From: Davidsoniella eucalypti
Taxonomy: Eukaryota > Ascomycota > Sordariomycetes > Microascales > Ceratocystidaceae
Length of the DNA: 17,455 bases
NCBI GenBank assembly: GCA_004009845.1
Contig: RMBW01000268.1
Span: 1 to 17,455, forward strand
Reading direction: 5' to 3'
The notes beneath the pieces are model-generated. The model was given only the letters and a program-made list of their open reading frames with translations, was not told the origin of the DNA and ran no database searches. Numbering within the stretch: the first letter of the stretch is position 1; the number at the start of each line of letters is the position of its first letter. This document shows, piece by piece, positions 6,989-16,403 of the stretch. Both the position numbers and the translations under genes were made by a program.

Positions 6989-9151
6989 GATCGACTTCCT
7001 CTGGGCGGCGCCAAGTTGTCCGCTTGACGATTTTGTACACGATGAACATGACCGGGAAGACACCGACCATGGTGTACGAAAACAGAAACGTCGTGACACT
7101 CCAGTGACCAGGGAGGAAGACGGCGTAGCCACCAACAAACGTCATGATGATCGTACCGACCAGGGAGTACCAGGCGGCAAAGGGCTGGAAAGCACTGGTG
7201 TACGGGAGGGTATTCCGGTCGACACCCTGCGTCTTGCAGGCGTAGAAAAAGGCTAGGTATGCCGCGCTCATCACTGCAAAGTTCATCAGCTGTGACGCAG
7301 TGACCAGAGATACAAACCACGTCAGAACCTTGGCCGAGCTAGAGCTGAGCTGGAGGAAACTCAGGAAAGCAACAGCCAAAACGGCAGCAGTACAGTAGTA
7401 CGGCACTCCGTCTTTGTTGCAAGTGATGAAGAAGCGTGGCGCCTTTCTTTCTAGAGCTAGACCAAGAAGAGAACGGGAAGCACAGTATACATAACTGTTT
7501 CCGGCACTCTGTGAAATGAATGTGGTTAGTTGACTATATTTTGATGAGATAAAAAACAATGGAGAGAAGACAAGGGATATGACATGTGTGTGACATCTAT
7601 AGAGAGGTGGAACTTACGAACGCAGCTGTGAGCACAAGTGCGTTGATGATGTGGGGCAGAACTCCAATCTTGAGGCGAGCCATGGCAACGACATAGCTAT
7701 TGGTATGTGTTAGTAAAAACAAGAGAGCCTAATCTAATTCGATAGAGACTTGGAAGAACTTACGGGGAAGCCGCGGCACCTGGCTTGTCGTTGAGGAACG
7801 CATCGATAAGGGTCTGATCGTCGTAGGGAAGCAGGATTCCAACACACAGCGCACCCAGGATGAAGAAGACAGTTAGACGATAGAAGACGGCGTTGTAGGC
7901 CTTGGGCAAGACTTGACGAGGGTTGATCGTCTCTCCAGCTGCCATGGAAACGTAGTCGGGACCAGCAATGATGAAAGAGGCCTGAATCAGGCACTGCATG
8001 AAACCAAGGAAGTACCCCAACTTGCCTGGGTAGTATATCGTGGTGAAGGCACCAGGATCTTTCCAGTAGCGGAAACCGAACCGATCACCAAGAGGATTTC
8101 CACCCAGCATGACGATGAAGGTGAAGATGATGAGAGCAATGATCAAAATCATCTTACCCAGGGCGGCCCAGAATTCGACTTCACCATACCACTTGACAGC
8201 CAGGAGGTTGATGACTCCATAGAGAACGACGATGATGGCAATAATCACTCCAGTAGGAATGGCTTCAGTCCAATACTGGATGATGACATTGCAGGCGACG
8301 ATTTCAAACGGAACCATGGCAGCTTCGAAGATGAAGAAGTTCCAACCAGCAGCAAAACCAAAGGCCTCATCAATGTAGCGACCGGCAAACGTGATGAAAG
8401 GCGATGAGATGGGCAGGTATGTGACCATCTCAGCCATGGAAGTGGTGACCGCAAGGATAATAGTACACCAGATTGAAAAGGCAATCAAGAGGGAGGCGGG
8501 GCCACCCGCAATGAGACCTTTGCCTATTTGAACCTATAAGATGACAGACAAAATGGTAAGCGAACTGGTAGGCTACAACGATATGTCGGACAGGGCAGAA
8601 GGAACATCAAAGGATATATGTAACCATCTAGCCGTGTGGCTAGCTGGCTATTAGCAACCCGTTACTTATACTTACGTAGAGGGCGGTTCCAATGGTACCA
8701 CCAATGCCTGCATGAGAAGAAGCATGTTAGTCAATCAATCGAGTAATATAGGGCGGGAGGTTGCTTTGAGGGACACAGCGGATATTCCAAGGGAATGGAA
8801 GCGATATGGAAGATCGACCGTGGGGCAATGGCTGTGCTACAGGGAAGAAGGCAAGAAGAACAATGGAAGACTGCAGAGAAAGGGTGGGGATGGTAGATCT
8901 GTTGGAAGGGCGTATTGACAAGAGGGAAGAGCTGCTAGGGGGGACAATAGAAGTGGAAAACACTTACCAATCAATTGGATATGGCGAGACCTCAGCTTGC
9001 GGTGCGTATGGTCCTGGTTCGAGCTCTCGTTGTCAGTGATGACAACGGGCGAGTCGGTTGACGACGAGCTGAAGAAGGTCATCGATCCCCTTTTCTCGGA
9101 ATCGGCGGCCGCCGTCAATTTGCCCGGAAGGGACCCGACGTCACGAACCAT
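6888..9151 (-). CDS. Amino-acid permease, APC superfamily (fungal YAT type), five exons
   Basis: The gene encodes a plasma-membrane proton-coupled amino-acid importer of the fungal YAT/APC family. Exons (- strand): 9151-8968, 8707-8676 (only 32 bases), 8533-7764, 7696-7618 and 7508-6888. They join to 1686 bases, 561 residues, the normal family length. All four introns (260, 142, 67 and 109 bases) start GTAAGT and end CAG or TAG, and every junction restores family sequence. ATG 9151 has a good context (ACC before it); no in-frame ATG lies further upstream in that frame. Residues 1-55 are hydrophilic and Ser-rich. TM1 carries RHIQLIGIGGTIGTALYV (56-73), TM3 region YLPISSPF (111-118), and the conserved loop YVSMAAGETINPRQVLPKAY is at 266-285. 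About 12 hydrophobic segments precede a cytosolic tail (KIVKRTTWRRPEEVDLFTG and on). Substrate cannot be told from sequence; relatives include general (AGP/GAP-like) permeases. No frameshift or stop: it appears functional. Confidence 0.95.
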
Positions 9152-9238
9152 GGTGGAGATGGTGATTGGCAAGGCAAGATCCTGATCTGTTATAGAAGTG
9201 GGCAAGGAGAAGGACGAGGGTGGTAGCTGATATATGTG

Positions 9239-9250
9239 TGATAACGATAA
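9239..9250 (+). promoter_or_regulatory. Paired GATA-factor sites upstream of the permease
   Basis: TGATAA (9239-9244) and CGATAA (9245-9250) both fit HGATAR, the recognition sequence of AreA/Nit2-type nitrogen regulators. They lie about 90-100 bases before the permease start codon. Closely spaced pairs are typical of nitrogen-controlled permease promoters, so nitrogen catabolite control is plausible. They may lie inside the 5' untranslated region; binding is inferred only. Confidence 0.35.
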
Positions 9251-9384
9251 TAGTTATTGGAGAAAGAGGCAGAGAAGCACAAAGTAAGGAATATGAAGGG
9301 AAATACTGATTGAGAAAGACGAGGTTGTTGTAGATGGAGTCAAGACAGGTGAATCTGAGTTTTGGGAGTGGACATGCTACGCTC

Positions 9385-9390
9385 TTTATA
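9385..9390 (-). promoter_or_regulatory. Candidate TATA box of the permease
   Basis: TATAAA on the - strand, about 235 bases upstream of the ATG, would place the transcript start roughly 200 bases before the coding region. The transcript start is not known. Confidence 0.3.
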
Positions 9391-10800
9391 GAACATGATA
9401 TTGTTGGGTGGCTATAAAGAGACAAGCTGAAGTCCTATAACTTCTAGGTGCCAAAAAGGGGTGTAATATGTAGTTGCCATGCTGCTGCGAACAGACTAGA
9501 GAGGCAAAAGTAGGCAACATAATCACAGATTAACACAGGCTTCTTTCTTGTCAGCTGAAGTCAAGACTTGTGCTATCAGCTGTATGCGTGTATGTAACGA
9601 AGCTTCAACAACGGCAAAATGTGTCAAAGATGCTGCATATTCCTAGAGGGGCAATTTCAAGCATCAGTGCTTCTGCTTCTGCTTCTGCTCCTGTTTTGCT
9701 ACTCGTACCTTTTGCTTCTGATTCTCTCCGGCCTCTACTACTCTTGGCCAATGTTAAGCCTGTCCTTGCTTTGTTTATATCTTTTATATATATAAAAAAA
9801 AATTATAGGGATTAGGTGCGACTAACCAATTAGCGACACTAAATTAACTCTTGTGCACAAGTGATTTTGCGGGGCCTGTCATCACAATCGAGGACAAAGT
9901 TTTATAGTAGTAAATTTATTGTATAATGTGTTTGTGTAGGCGTATAATTATGACACTGTTTCCGCTATAAGGCTCTCTGTCGCCCTATAAGAAGGCCAGC
10001 ATGGTTACTTTAGCGTGCCCCACAATCAACCTCCAATTGTAGTGCTGAGCTAGCTGCTATAGCGGCTCAACTAGGCCTAGCACAGCTTATCTCGTCTTCA
10101 TAGTTGCTGAGCCGGCCAAATATAACTGTACATTCTTGACTACAAATATGATTACCAAAGTCGGGAAATCCATGCAAGCAAACAAGCCCATAAAATTGCC
10201 CCATGTGAACTGAAAACCACGCATCTGGCAAAAAAGAAACAAACAAAAAAAAAAAAAAAAAGAAAAAAGACAGCTTTGAGTTTACAATGGCTAAATCCGT
10301 TCACGTATTTGTGGTGAATTCTCTGGGCTATTGAAGAAGATATCCCAAAGCAGCCTAAAAACTACGTATGCGATATTTCACTCTTTTCGAGATTAAATTT
10401 TATCGCCTCGATTAAGTACATGCCACATACCTCTATAATACCTCGGATTTTATCTTAGCCTGGGCTTCTCTTTCTCTTCGTCTTGGCTGTCCCACATGTT
10501 TGCTGCAGATCAAATCTAGATTTCATCCTTGTTCAATTCCCTGGGTTAACTCGCTTATTGGCAGGCTTTTTTGGCAGGCTTTTGAAGTCCGGCCATATCC
10601 CAAGTAATTTACAGCTAGAGTTGCCCTGCAGTATAGAATATAGCACTCGTTATTTCTATGACGCCATAGGTGCATATGATTGCGAGAACAGCGACACATA
10701 CTTATTTGGTTGTAGTTTTCCCTTATCCTTGATATCCTTTGATGCAAGATTTTACCAAAGACACAAGGATTCATAGGATGAATTGAACTTGTCTTCCTTT
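9391..10800. other. AT-rich intergenic with simple repeats
   Basis: No supported gene. It holds the distal permease promoter side and simple sequence: an imperfect CTTCTG repeat (9669-9693), a perfect 16-base AT palindrome (TTTTATATATATAAAA, 9782-9797), an A-rich tract (10229-10268) and a doubled GGCAGGCTTTT (about 10560-10583). Frames at 9570-9815 and 10483-10776 were examined; the first is mostly repeat-encoded (Ser-Ala) and neither resembles a known family. Confidence 0.5.
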
Positions 10801-12420
10801 TTCTCGTCCCTTTCTCTCACCCCAGATTTTGGTAAAACAAACTTCAAGGCAAACGAACTTCTTCTTTCTTGCTTACTCACAAAACGTCACTCAATCAGTC
10901 CGATCAGGAAGGCGTCTTTTTGATAGCTCAAACCAGAGCTTATTGTGTTACATCTATTTCGAGAAAAGAATCTCAAATCTCAAGGCTGATGTTGCAATAC
11001 TAGTAATCAAGCGTGTAAAAATATCACCATAATCCCGTAGTTTATTATAGTTAACCAGTGAGTTATGACAAGAACGTAATCCAACAAAATCACTCCTTTG
11101 TTCTATCTAACCCTAAACCTACATGTAGAGTACATCTACCAGACTAAGGCTTATTATCTTGCATTCATTGTTTTTATACAATACATTGTTCTATTACTTA
11201 GCTTTCGATCTTATGTGACTTACAATCTCGTTACTAGAAATCACTAATCATTATACTACTAGTTTTACAGAAGTAAATGTGAAACTTTACCTATATATTG
11301 AAATCTTTCTGTCATATTTCAACTTATACCACATCCCCTTCTCCATTTTCCCACATGCTATTCTTCTAGAATTACTACAAACAGATATCTCTTTACCCAA
11401 TGAAGTCTTGTTATTACAAGCTATAATTGTAGTTCAATTGTTAAACAACCTTCAAGTTATTAGTAAAATCTAGTGACTTCATTTCCATTAAATGCTTATT
11501 TCAATCTACACGAAAGTTCAGATCTACTTTACGACGTTATATAAATTTACACTCCCAGGTTCTCATTATAATTTAATTAGCCCCTAGCATACACTGTTTA
11601 TATCTTACACAAAAGCAATTTCTGTTAACCAGTAATCGTTTTCCTTGTTTTGAGTTTTTAATCATTTGTTTATATTTCCACATCTCAGTAACCCTTCTAA
11701 CCCTTCCAATAATATCCTATTTTCCGAACTCGCCTATCGAATTACAACCCTCATCTAGTTGCTAATATGACTACGGAATTAAAATATAATTCTACTACCT
11801 TCATTTTCTATAATTAAATAACAGACTTGTTCTTCATTTAAAAACTTCCATCTTGTTTACTATTAATACTCTTCACCTGTATTATACATTAGCTGTATTG
11901 TTTTATTTCGCCTTGTACTATTGTTATGTGATGTCTTTGTTAATATGAATCATCATGAATTTACAATTCATTGGCTATTTCATTCCGTTAAAGCCATTCA
12001 TGCTTAATAGTGATAGTGTAGCGAACATATACTTAATCATGTATTCATTCACCCACTTAGCCCTGTGTATATTTCTTATTGTGTTTTTACTTGAATCTTC
12101 ATCTACTATGCCATGAACCTAAAACCAAATATATATCATCGTCTTATGCTAAAGCTATTCCTTGATTCATCAACTCCACCAGCTTCGCTAATATACCCTT
12201 TGTCATTGTATCTCTAACAGCCACTAGCTTTCTCAGCACTTGAATATGTACTAAACATACTAATTATTCCATGTAAATGACATCGTGAATCTCGATGATG
12301 ATCTCCAACCACAGTGATACAATTGGAATATCTTTACATTCAGTTGAAATCTACCAGCACTAATGAGTTTACCTCTTGACTTATGATAATAATATAGCCT
12401 TTATTCACTGAAATATTAAC
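10801..12420. other. Pyrimidine-rich AT-rich block, left part
   Basis: No gene-like frame. The + strand is strongly depleted of G. In 11281-11760 I count 41 G against 110 C, and T also exceeds A on a sampled line. The left AT-rich region (1-4.8 kb) does not show this. A decayed element whose coding strand is the - strand (purine-rich, as in many retrotransposons) would explain it, but no protein motif was recognised on either strand. Confidence 0.5.
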
Positions 12421-12490
12421 AACTTGTAGTATATCTGCATAGCTCTATAGCTCCATAAGATTAATGAATTAAAAATAAAAACTTGTAGTA
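12421..12490 (+). mobile_element. Mini-retroposon copy 3 with perfect 11-bp target duplication
   Basis: AACTTGTAGTA at 12421-12431 is repeated exactly at 12480-12490. Between them lie 48 bases: TATCTGCATAGCTCTATAGC, then TCCATAAGATTAATGAATT and an A-rich tail. This is the same element as copies 1 and 2 with two or three substitutions. The perfect duplication suggests this insertion is younger than the decay of its surroundings. It sits at the boundary between the pyrimidine-rich block and a compositionally different island. Confidence 0.8.
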
Positions 12491-12813
12491 CAAACACAGA
12501 TTTGGCAACCCTTATAGCAGCTGATATACCGTCACATGACGAGTCACGTGAGATGGATAATGACACCAAGGACAGGTTGCTGCCTATGGCTTGGGGTTGC
12601 ATTCTAGTCATAATCATATTGCAAGACTCTCTCATTCATCGCTTCAATAGAAGTATATATCATACATAAATAGTTAGCGCTTTATCTATTAACATAGTTT
12701 ACTGATTGTTGTAGTTGATGCCTAGCAGAAGTTGGGCTAATTTGTGTGGTACCAGCGATACTTTTCTCATGTTCTTTTGAGTAATTGCGCGTTTTTTTGT
12801 CTTTCTTTTACTA

Positions 12814-12867
12814 CGTTTATTCTATCCTAGTTGCTTGTATCGTTTATTCTATCCTAGTTGCTTGTAT
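12814..12867. repeat. Perfect 27-bp tandem duplication
   Basis: The 27-base unit beginning CGTTTATTCTATCC is present twice, head to tail and without a mismatch (12814-12840, 12841-12867). Probably a recent slippage or repair duplication; no function is suggested. Confidence 0.9.
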
Positions 12868-12916
12868 CTATCTGAATATGGAAGTTGCCCATTTGGGAGC
12901 TGACTATACAGAATAA

Positions 12917-13432
12917 ATATTCAGCCTGCAGTTTTGTCTTCCCAAACACCAAAATTCTTCCCATTTTGTTTTCAATGTTGTTCTAACGGAATCCAGCATC
13001 GCCGTTTTATTTTTCATTTCTATCGTACTATCTTCCTCAAAGAATACCAAAGCACACTTTGGGCTGCATAATCTACTTAGTAATGAGAGTTCAAAGTAAT
13101 GGCTCTTCATTGCCGCCATCAATGGCTTTGTAAATGTCCGCCAGCAGGCTGATTTACAACGGGATGTTACTTCAGAAGCACAAAATGCCATTTACGAGCA
13201 AGATATCAAGCGCGAGGAGGAGCGCATTGAGAATTTGAAGTTGAAAGTTATTAAGACTTGAGAGAACCAAAAGGCACTTTCGGCAGAATACGACAAAAAG
13301 AGTGGCAATCTTTTGTTTCGTGTACAGGTGGCCGGTCCACAAAAGTCAAGAAGAGCGAGTCCGAGATGCTACCGGCCGTTGACACGGAGGGTCCCGGTCG
13401 GCTTTCGGCAGTTCCTTTATAATGCCTTCTAA
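12917..13432 (+). pseudogene. Unrecognised coding relic, coiled-coil segment
   Basis: One + frame stays open for 171 codons except for a TAA at 13097 and a TGA at 13259, both explainable as single C-to-T changes (CAA, CGA). It reads NVVLTESSIAVLFFISIVLS, then HFGLHNLLSNESSK, a stop, WLFIAAINGFVNVRQQADLQ, RDVTSEAQNAIYEQDIKREE, ERIENLKLKVIKT, a stop, ENQKALSAEYDKKSGNLLF and a basic C-terminus rich in Arg. Residues around EQDIKREEERIENLKLK form a charged, heptad-like stretch suggesting a coiled coil. The 3' half is GC-rich and rich in CpG, unlike the flanks. No ATG start is seen. The 'YEQD..REEER' stretch faintly recalls UBX-domain proteins, but I would not assign it. It ends 15 bases before the 5S rRNA gene. 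Confidence 0.45.
13416..13423 (+). promoter_or_regulatory. TATA box of the 5S rRNA gene
   Basis: TTTATAAT lies 31 to 24 bases before the 5S start. In Neurospora crassa, dispersed 5S genes need a TATA-like element at about -29 in addition to the internal control region; this one is at the matching distance. Confidence 0.6.
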
Positions 13433-13446
13433 GCCCCAAATTCTCA

Positions 13447-13565
13447 ACATACGACCACAGCTGATAGGAAGCACGGGATCCCGTCCGCTCTCCCCTAGTT
13501 AAACTATCAAGCGCTCAATTAGTACTACGGTGGGTGACCACGTGGGAATACCGGGTGTTGTATGT
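13447..13565 (+). rRNA. 5S ribosomal RNA
   Basis: The 119-base sequence begins ACATACGACC and ends GTTGTATGT; the ends pair to form helix I. TGATAG (near 13462) pairs with CTATCA (near 13504) as helix II. GTGG-GTGA-CCAC forms the helix IV hairpin, and AGCGCTC pairs with GGGTGTT, allowing wobbles, as helix V. Conserved internal promoter sequences are present: TAGTTAAACTATCAAGC (A box region) and TTAGTAC..GGTGGGTGACCA (C box region). Length, ends and folding fit an intact ascomycete 5S gene, and a TATA box and T-run terminator are in place. It stands alone, as expected for fungi with dispersed 5S genes, and is likely transcribed by RNA polymerase III. Confidence 0.95.
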
Positions 13566-13566
13566 C

Positions 13567-13572
13567 TTTTTT
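13567..13572 (+). terminator. RNA polymerase III terminator of 5S
   Basis: Six T residues begin one base after the 5S 3' end, the standard pol III termination signal. Confidence 0.85.
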
Positions 13573-15777
13573 GGTTTTTGTGCACCTTTTTTGCTGTAGT
13601 TTTCCCTAATTCTTACGTCATATCCATGACGCCGTATACAACCTCCGTACTTTGAGTTCACGGTACCCCCCCCCCCACGTCTAAAGACAAACTTTTCCAC
13701 TTCGTCGTGGATTTTCAAGAGAGACCAGCACATGATCCCAACACTGCTGTCCATTCTCGCTTTCTTTTTTCCATTTTTGATGCACCCAACTTGAGGCACT
13801 CGATGAATTGTCCTATCTTACTGGCTGACAATAACATCATTTCTTCGATAACCTTAAAAGCCAACATTTGCACTATCTAAAGAACTATACTTCAGTGACT
13901 GATTATACAATCATTTCCCAATCGCCTAGGTGCAGTTGTGACTTATCCATAACTCTTTCTCTGTTAATTAACCAATCTACTCTTCTCTTGATACTCAATA
14001 ACACAACCCAGCGTTTATTAAACCTTTTTAACAACCTACTGCTAATGCTTGCTCTCTACAATCTTTGTTCTTAATGTTAGCATCACGTTAGAAGCTCTAC
14101 CATCGCCTATATTCCTGCCCATATTTATACGTCTTACATTATGACATTTCCCTTGCAATGCAACATTACTTTATAACTACGTACATAACTTACTGTAAGC
14201 CATTGATCATTGCTGATTTTACTACTACCATTCTTCTTACTTGTCTATGTAGAACATTCTCTCAATAGTCTTGGTCTTTGCTCTTATATTTTAGCCACGA
14301 TCTCAACTTGCTTTGTAACTCGGGAATTATGTACTTATCAATATATCCTGCCGATACTACAGAAAGTAATTACTATGTAAGTTTAATATTAAACACCAAC
14401 TGTGTCACTTGTTGTTTTCTCAATCATGTGAGCGCTAAATCCCAACCACCTAATGTCATGCTGTTCTAATGGTATCGGTACCTAAAGCTGTTCATAATTT
14501 GAAATGCTATATTAGTCTTGTCATTCTTCTCACAAGTAAAGAACTTAATTGAAATACATAGTAATACTTACATATACTATCTTTATCCTCCCAAATTCTT
14601 TGCATCTTATTTCTATTTTCAATAGCACTCACTATTATTATATAGATAGATATAGCAAGTGAGTGTCTGTTCTAGCTATTGTACTGTAATGCAGTAATGT
14701 ATTGGATGCTTGTCATATTATCTTGTTTGGCTAACTATACTTGTTTTACTAACTTTCTCTAGTGTACCTAGATACTTGCTTTATATAGTAGAAATCCAAT
14801 AAATATAACAATAGTAACTAAGAGTACGAATTAACTTCATTTTCTAATTTTGTTTGATTATTCAATTATTATTATTTTTTAATTCAGTAATATTATGGAG
14901 CTATAGAGCTATCAAGATGTTAGCTTGAGGTTACTTACAGACACCTTATTTCTAAATCTACAAACACTAATTCAACCCTATAGCGTATCTTGAGCCCACT
15001 AATGGCTTCTTCTTAGCGTGCTTGAAGCCCGTCCAATGTTTTGTTTCAGCCTATTTCTTACAAACTCAAACTATCCACCTTTACCTTTATGTACGGTATT
15101 GCCTTATGTATCTATTATTATTACAAATGATACCACGCTATTGCTGCTCTGTACTTCTGATATCAAATCACATGACTCTTCTTGATACCTTGATCAAAAT
15201 CTCCCTTTGGGTAGTTCTTGATCTTGTTCTATTGTCCTTTTTTCATGAATTGCCATACTGTGCCCCTCTTTGAGCTATAAAAAACTGGCTATAGCTTTTT
15301 AAGTACATATTTCTAACCTTCCTCATGCTACTCTTTGCTTGTAAGAAGTAGCATTTGGGATGTTAACTGAAGCTTTACATCATCATCGTGACTTAAGCCA
15401 GCACAATTGTAGACTAAACTTGCTCACAATTTGATGTTTGTCTAATTTAATGGCCCAATATACTTACATGATACCTTTCTTCTTAATTAACATATTACAC
15501 TATCTTATTCTCTATTCATGTCAACTATGATTTGACAAGGCTCTTATTTTTCTACTCACACTACATCTATTCTGTAATAACCCTATCGAGTGATACTCTT
15601 TTCAATTTCATTTCTAAACTCAACTCACTATATCACATCACAATCAAACAATCTCTATTTCATACCATGTCTATAATTATTGATTGTCTGTCATAGTTCA
15701 TAGCATACACTAGCCTGTTAATTAACTATGCTGCCCTATTTCAGTGCCCCAATCCTGTCTATCTTTCATGCCACTGA
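13573..15777. other. Pyrimidine-rich AT-rich block, right part
   Basis: No supported gene. It opens with an 11-base C run (13666-13676). From about 13.9 kb the + strand is again poor in G: 13981-14040 has 3 G and 17 C, 14581-14640 has 2 and 15, and 15601-15660 has none and 16. This matches the block at 10.8-12.4 kb, so the two may be halves of one decayed element split by the 12.4-13.6 kb island. The longest frames (for example 13868-14074 and 15022-15273, or their complements) show no recognisable domain. Confidence 0.5.
14862..14918 (-). mobile_element. Mini-retroposon copy 4, inverted
   Basis: Read on the - strand it runs ATCTTGATAGCTCTATAGC, then TCCATAATATTACTGAATT and an A-rich tail of As and TAAs. 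The core agrees with copies 1-3; the middle has diverged. No target duplication is evident, consistent with an older copy. Confidence 0.6.
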
Positions 15778-16214
15778 TGCATTTATGTCATAGCACCAAT
15801 ATTTATACCTTGCATCTCAAGTGTTGAGAAGGGCAGAACAAGGGCAGGTTGGGCAGTCCTTTATGGCGGCATCAAACTCTGTGAAGGTCTAGGTTCATGT
15901 GGCACTGATGCAGAGGCTATTGCTGCAGACAATGCAGTCCAAGCGGCCACCAAGCATGCTCCTCCCGATGCAGGCAGTCTGTATCTGTCAGGGGCTAAGG
16001 CCCGGTTGTCTTCTCTTCCTAGATTGTTCGCCATTGTCCCTCCTAGTTTGTGTCAGTATCTGTGCCTTGACAATTTGGGTGTTGCACAACGCATCTCCAA
16101 TAGGGCTGGTAAGAATGGAACCTCTCAAGAGGCCGTCAACAAGATCCGCAGCTTACTCCATGACTAGTCGGTGGCATCAGATGGGTCCTAGGACACACTA
16201 ATGTTGCTGTGACA
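15778..16214 (+). pseudogene. Tad-type LINE (non-LTR retrotransposon) RNase H fragment
   Basis: The + frame is open from 15778 to a TAG at 16165-16167. It reads GRTRAGWAVLYGGIKLCEGL, GSCGTDAEAIAADNAVQAA, YLCLDNLGVAQRI and GTSQEAVNKIRSLLHD. This is the C-terminal RNase H domain of Tad/I-type LINEs, which degrades the RNA strand during reverse transcription. 'DAEA' holds the catalytic Glu and 'CLDN' the second Asp. The first Asp (normally in a DGS motif before GRTRAGW) is replaced by IFIPCISS and appears lost. After the TAG (probably from TGG, as in the usual DW) a frame change leads to RWVLGHTNVA at 16179-16208, the degraded 'WVPGHxGxxGNE' motif. No reverse transcriptase or endonuclease is recognisable upstream. 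GC content is much higher than in the flanks. Confidence 0.7.
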
Positions 16215-16320
16215 ATCTTAATATAGTTATACCATACTAAATATTGTCCATCTCGATGAAGATTTATCTTTATAGTTGAATTGTCGTCTATAAATTTATC
16301 ACAGCCAGAAGTAGGTCTAG

Positions 16321-16352
16321 TATGGAGATATAGAGCTATAGAGCTATGAAAA
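16321..16352 (-). mobile_element. Mini-retroposon copy 5, inverted and partial
   Basis: On the - strand TTTTCATAGCTCTATAGC is followed by TCTATATCTCCATA, the same core with an extra TATAGCTC-like unit. The downstream GATAAATG part and the A-tail are not clearly present and no target duplication is seen. It is an old or partial copy, or chance similarity extended by the repeated core. Confidence 0.45.
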
Positions 16353-16403
16353 TGCAAGTGTTGGGCATATATACATTATATACCAAAAGCTTTCAAAATG
16401 GAT

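Noticed and set aside
7913..8407. 164-codon + strand frame across the permease
   Set aside because: Antisense shadow of permease exon 3; acidic composition mirrors membrane-segment codons on the other strand.
9570..9815. 81-codon + strand frame with a Ser-Ala run
   Set aside because: The run is encoded by a CTTCTG simple repeat; the rest is hydrophobic and without a family pattern; probably chance.
10483..10776. 97-codon + strand frame
   Set aside because: ATG-started but no recognisable domain, no splice signals and no support from the opposite strand; kept only as intergenic.
12904..13191. 95-codon - strand frame
   Set aside because: Complement of the better-supported + strand coding relic 12917-13432.
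13666..13676. 11-base C run as a special structure
   Set aside because: A single short homopolymer, easily a slippage product or sequencing-sensitive site; no other G-quadruplex-like runs nearby.
13515..13799. 94-codon - strand frame
   Set aside because: Its 3' part is antisense to the 5S rRNA gene and its middle is encoded by the C/G run; no motif.
15899..16201. 100-codon + strand ATG frame
   Set aside because: Out of frame with the RNase H reading frame that covers the same bases and carries family motifs.
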